Below are positions 15,064-17,725 of a stretch of DNA of 17,725 bases, piece after piece; positions within the stretch are counted from its first letter, which is position 1, and every line of letters begins with the position of its first letter. A program made the position numbers and the translations under genes. The notes beneath the pieces were generated by a model, which saw nothing but the letters and a program-made list of their open reading frames with translations, was not told where the DNA came from and made no database searches. Source of the DNA: Clostridiales bacterium (GTDB lineage Bacteria > Bacillota > Clostridia > Oscillospirales > Oscillospiraceae). The stretch lies in the NCBI GenBank assembly GCA_029098065.1, contig JAQXNP010000015.1, forward strand, positions 1-17,725, read 5' to 3'.

Positions 15064-15822
15064 TCATTTCTTCTTCCGTTCCAGCACCAGCCGGTCGGCG
15101 ATCATGGCGATAAACTCACTGTTGGTAGGCTTGCCCTTGGCATTGCTCACCGTATAGCCGAAATACTTTTGCAGTGTCTCCAGATCCCCCCGGTCCCAGG
15201 CCACCTCAATGGCGTGCCGGATGGCCCGTTCCACCCGGCTGGCAGTCGTGCCAAAACGTCTGGCCACCTCGGGATAGAGGACTTTGGTCACCGCGTTGAT
15301 CACGTCCATATCCTCCACAGCGATCATGATCGCCTCCCGGAGATACTGATAGCCCTTGATGTGGGCAGGCACACCGATCTCATGGATGATGGCGGTCACC
15401 GTACTCTCCAGGCTGTCCGACTGTCCTGACGCACGCCCTTCCCCGGGCTGGGAAACGGTGACCATATAGCGGATGCGTTCCACCACCGCCTGTGTCCTGC
15501 AGGGCTTCATCATGAAGTATTCCGCCCCTTTGGCCGCCGCCAGATCGGCCACACTGCCGCTGGCAAAACCTGAAATCACCAGCACTTTGGGACGCTTTTC
15601 CATGGCGGAGATGGCCGTGAGCACCTCTACTCCGTCCACCTTGGAGAGGATCATGTCCATGACCACCACATCGGGCTGGCGCTTTTCACACAGCTGGACC
15701 GCCTCTTCTCCATCCCCGGTATCTCCAACGACCATCAAATCGCTCTCCGCGTCGATCGTCTCCACCAAAAGGCGCCGAAACTCTTCGCTGGCATCTGCTA
15801 CTAAGACTTTCTTCTTATCCAT
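15064..15822 (-). CDS. spo0A: Sporulation master regulator Spo0A
   Basis: A 252-residue response regulator that, when phosphorylated, binds 0A boxes and commits the cell to sporulation. The receiver covers 1-120, with Asp10, phosphoacceptor Asp56 (VVVMDMIL), Ser84 and Lys106. The C-terminal Spo0A domain is near-canonical: [52 protein letters not shown], and [16 protein letters not shown]. Two receiver positions differ from B. subtilis: Ala11 replaces Asp11 of the acidic pocket, and Ser60 replaces Pro60 after the phosphorylation site. ATG 15822 has GGAGG about ten bases upstream. It follows spoIVB on the same strand with no terminator between, and also has its own promoter and 0A boxes. Confidence 0.97.
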   Translation of the reverse strand: MDKKKVLVADASEEFRRLLVETIDAESDLMVVGDTGDGEEAVQLCEKRQPDVVVMDMILSKVDGVEVLTAISAMEKRPKVLVISGFASGSVADLAAAKGAEYFMMKPCRTQAVVERIRYMVTVSQPGEGRASGQSDSLESTVTAIIHEIGVPAHIKGYQYLREAIMIAVEDMDVINAVTKVLYPEVARRFGTTASRVERAIRHAIEVAWDRGDLETLQKYFGYTVSNAKGKPTNSEFIAMIADRLVLERKKK

Positions 15823-15879
15823 AAACTGATTCCTCCGCTTTATGTCCGCCTAGCCAAGCTTTGTTTACCGGTCATCAAT

Positions 15880-15908
15880 AATTTACCATAAAATGACAGC
15901 GAACGCAA
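15880..15908 (-). promoter_or_regulatory. Probable sigma-A promoter for spo0A
   Basis: On the minus strand, -35 TTGCGT (15903-15908) and -10 TAAATT (15880-15885) with a 17-bp spacer, leader about 50 nt. I do not see a clear sigma-H promoter (AGGA/GAAT pattern) in the same gap. Confidence 0.6.
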
Positions 15909-15939
15909 GACGGTTTTGCCATTTTTTGGATAAGAAATG

Positions 15940-15956
15940 TTCGACACTCTTCGACC
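15940..15956 (-). promoter_or_regulatory. Tandem 0A boxes upstream of spo0A
   Basis: In the direction of spo0A transcription, GGTCGAA (15950-15956, one mismatch) and TGTCGAA (15940-15946, perfect) are direct repeats exactly 10 bp apart. That is the spacing at which a Spo0A dimer binds. They lie about 32 bp upstream of the -35, directly after the spoIVB stop codon. Confidence 0.75.
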
Positions 15957-15958
15957 AT

Positions 15959-17026
15959 TTAATCCTTTTTACAACTTTTTTCTGTGTTTAACATCCGTTC
16001 TGCCAGAATACCATAGCCCTGAGTGGGATCACCGACCAAAACATGGGTCACCGCGCCCACCAGCCGCCCGTCCTGAAGAATGGGCGAACCACTCATCCCC
16101 TGGACAATCCCGCCGGTGGCTTCCAGGAGCTCCGGATCCGTGACTTTGATCATCATGTCCCGCCCGTCCCCGGAATTGGGGAAGAGTCTGGAGATCTCCA
16201 CCTCATAGGTCTTTACCTCATCCCCCGAGATGTTGGAGCAGATGACCGCCTTTCCCGTCCTCACCTGATTCCGGCCTGCCACTTCCACCGCGTCCATTCC
16301 CTGAACCATCGACGCGTCCAGCGTCCCGAAGATTCCGTGGGCCGTATTGGCCGTCAGGGTCCCCACGTCCCCGCTCTGGTCAAAGGTGCCGTGGAGCTCC
16401 CCCGGCGCTCCCCGGCGGCCCTTTTTCACATCGGAGACGGAGGCGGAGAGCACCCCGCCGGTCTCCAGCGGCATGAGCTGAGCGGTGTCTACATCGTTGA
16501 TCCCGTGGCCCAGGGCTCCGAATGCTCCTGTGACCGGGTCATAATAGGTCACTGTGCCGATGCCCGCCATGGAGTCTCTCAGCCACGCTCCCAGTTTATA
16601 GGTCCCATCGGTCGCGCACTGCACCGCCTGGGCAGTGACCTGAAGGGCATGACCGTCCCGGAGCGCCCGGATGCTCATCTTCTCCCCGCCGATGGCAGCC
16701 AGCTGGTCCTGAATCTCCTCAATGGTATCCACCTCGGCGGCGTTGATGTGGGTGATGATGTCGCCCTCTTTCAGACCGCAGCTCCGGGCAGGGATCACGT
16801 TACCCCCCGCCGAAGGGATCTGAGAAAATCCCACCACCATTACCCCGTCGGAAAAGAGTTTGATCCCCACCGCCCTTCCTACAGGCACCACCATCCGCAC
16901 CTCCGATGATCCGTTCACCGGCTCCGTCTCCGCGGCCGCGGCTCCGCCGCCCCCCAGCAGCATCGCCGCGGCCAGGGTCGCCGCCATGCCCCGAAACGGT
17001 CCGGCCCGCTGTCCCCTCTGTTGCAA
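15959..17026 (-). CDS. spoIVB: SpoIVB sporulation serine peptidase
   Basis: A 355-residue PDZ-containing serine peptidase. In B. subtilis SpoIVB is made in the forespore, crosses into the intermembrane space and cleaves SpoIVFA to trigger pro-sigma-K processing. A basic N-terminus and hydrophobic segment (about 14-32) form the export signal, the PDZ region is about 55-130, and the SpoIVB domain follows. Catalytic residues fit the B. subtilis triad spacing: His174 (GHGI), Asp297 and Ser312 (QGMSGSP), with Asp to Ser 15 apart as in the model protein. The start is TTG at 17024-17026 with GGGGGTGG upstream; no in-frame ATG precedes the hydrophobic segment (the first, residue 14, lacks a ribosome site). 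The gene pair with spo0A is conserved in spore formers. Confidence 0.95.
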   Translation of the reverse strand: MQQRGQRAGPFRGMAATLAAAMLLGGGGAAAAETEPVNGSSEVRMVVPVGRAVGIKLFSDGVMVVGFSQIPSAGGNVIPARSCGLKEGDIITHINAAEVDTIEEIQDQLAAIGGEKMSIRALRDGHALQVTAQAVQCATDGTYKLGAWLRDSMAGIGTVTYYDPVTGAFGALGHGINDVDTAQLMPLETGGVLSASVSDVKKGRRGAPGELHGTFDQSGDVGTLTANTAHGIFGTLDASMVQGMDAVEVAGRNQVRTGKAVICSNISGDEVKTYEVEISRLFPNSGDGRDMMIKVTDPELLEATGGIVQGMSGSPILQDGRLVGAVTHVLVGDPTQGYGILAERMLNTEKSCKKD

Positions 17027-17040
17027 TTGACCACCCCCGC

Positions 17041-17082
17041 AAAAAAATTCAAGACGGCGTTCCCATCTGGGAGCGCCGTCTT
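17041..17082 (-). terminator. Rho-independent terminator between the BI-1 gene and spoIVB
   Basis: Arms 17051-17065 and 17068-17082 form a 15-bp stem with one internal mismatch. On the minus strand it is followed by GAATTTTTTT. It ends transcription of the upstream gene, but only 24 bp separate it from the predicted spoIVB start codon, so the spoIVB transcript probably includes or overlaps it. Confidence 0.85.
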
Positions 17083-17214
17083 TAATATGGTCGAAAGTGC
17101 GGCCGGAAAGTCTGGAAATGAAAAGCCGCTTTGGCTTGGATGAATCTTCCTGACGCTGTCATTCGAATCAATTCGGAACCGATACCGGAAAATTGCGGAA
17201 ATCTCCCGCATTTT

Positions 17215-17725
17215 TCAATTTTTCCGCTTGCCGAACAGCCGGAGGACATAGAGGAACAGATTGATAAAATCCAGATAGAGCTGAAGCGCGGAGTAGATGG
17301 ACGCCTTTCTCAGCATCTCCGGATCACCGCTGTAATATTGGTAGAGCGCCCTGACCTTCTGGGTATCATAGGCGGTGCAGGCCAAAAAGATGATGAGGCC
17401 GACGGTGCAGGCCGCCTGATCCATCGCCCGGAGGCCGGGAATGAGCAGCATCAACAGGTTGGCAATGATCATAAAAATCAGCCCGCCCAGCAGCACCGGA
17501 CGCATCCGGGACAGGTCCATCCGGGTGAGATAACCGAACGCCGCCATTCCCCCGAAGTAGAGGGCGGTGCCGGCAAAGACCAGGATCAGGCTCGGCTTGT
17601 CAAAATTCAGAAAATATCCGTAAAAAACAATGCGGTTTATCACCTAATAGCGTAAGAAAAACGCCGTGGCTGTGGCCGCGGAGATCCTGTGGAGCGCTGC
17701 GTTCATTCCCAGCACCACCGCCAGT
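17215..17725 (-). pseudogene. Bax inhibitor-1/YccA family membrane protein gene, interrupted by an amber codon and partial
   Basis: The last 142 codons (from 17643) encode the C-terminal two-thirds of a BI-1 family protein: several transmembrane helices, GYLTRMDLSRM, LIIFLACTAYDTQKV (the family's TAYDTQ motif) and the typical end SALQLYLDFINLFLYVLRLFG. Upstream in the same frame, to the window edge, the translation remains family-like (LAVVLGMNAALHRIS, then TATAFFLRY). The two parts are joined in frame by a single TAG at 17644-17646, directly before GTG 17641-17643. No frameshift is needed, so this looks like one gene with a nonsense codon where homologues have an ordinary residue. Restarting at GTG would give a protein lacking the first helices. 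It is either a recent pseudogene or a base-calling error. Confidence 0.82.

Noticed and set aside
17089..17095. A GGTCGAA (0A-like) on the plus strand near spoIVB
   Set aside because: A single one-mismatch copy in the opposite orientation to spoIVB and without a second box; chance is likely.
17644..17646. Amber codon read as pyrrolysine
   Set aside because: Nothing in the window points to a pyrrolysine system, BI-1 proteins are not known to use it, and a nonsense mutation or sequence error is simpler.

Overview
The window is high-GC chromosomal DNA from an endospore-forming Firmicute. The clearest pointers are an unmistakable Spo0A response regulator next to a SpoIVB peptidase. Composition and gene set (ion-pumping pyrophosphatase, L-lactate dehydrogenase, split zinc/cadmium ATPase, DUF3842 protein) suggest a gut Oscillospiraceae-type clostridium (Flavonifractor/Lawsonibacter-like). 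That assignment is inference from protein character, not from a search. I see no tRNA, rRNA, CRISPR array, insertion sequence or phage gene.

Layout. 1-2722 (minus strand): a 3'-truncated membrane pyrophosphatase (hppA) and a membrane-anchored protein of unknown function. 2966-3733 (+): uridine phosphorylase, convergent with L-lactate dehydrogenase (3821-4765, -). 4874-7556 (+): a metal-efflux operon of ArsR/SmtB-family sensor, stand-alone HMA metal-binding protein and P1B-type ATPase, closed by a very strong hairpin. 7565-9676 (-): a tightly coupled operon of DUF3842 protein, uridine-kinase-like P-loop protein and hexapeptide acetyltransferase, preceded by about 250 nt of structured leader. 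10060-12775 (+): a ZnuABC-type metal uptake operon. 12791-14909 (-): YbjQ-family protein, small membrane protein and an N-acetylmuramoyl-L-alanine amidase. 15064-17026 (-): spo0A and spoIVB. 17215-17725 (-): a Bax-inhibitor-1 family gene interrupted by an in-frame amber codon and cut by the window edge.

How the parts connect. The most interesting link is regulatory. The operator-like palindrome just downstream of the efflux promoter (4904-4929) has a close relative just upstream of the -35 of the metal-uptake operon (10060-10085): the first 12 bases are identical and the core layout is the same. The sensor has a complete alpha-5 zinc site and a CadC-like cysteine set. One ArsR-family protein may therefore coordinate zinc export and import, possibly reaching the divergent DUF3842 operon as well. 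The second theme is sporulation. Two 0A boxes spaced exactly 10 bp lie upstream of spo0A, suggesting autoregulation, and the Spo0A receiver keeps Asp56 but has lost one acidic-pocket residue and the usual proline after the phosphorylation site. Most transcription units here have a recognisable sigma-A promoter with a 17-bp spacer, a hairpin terminator, or both.
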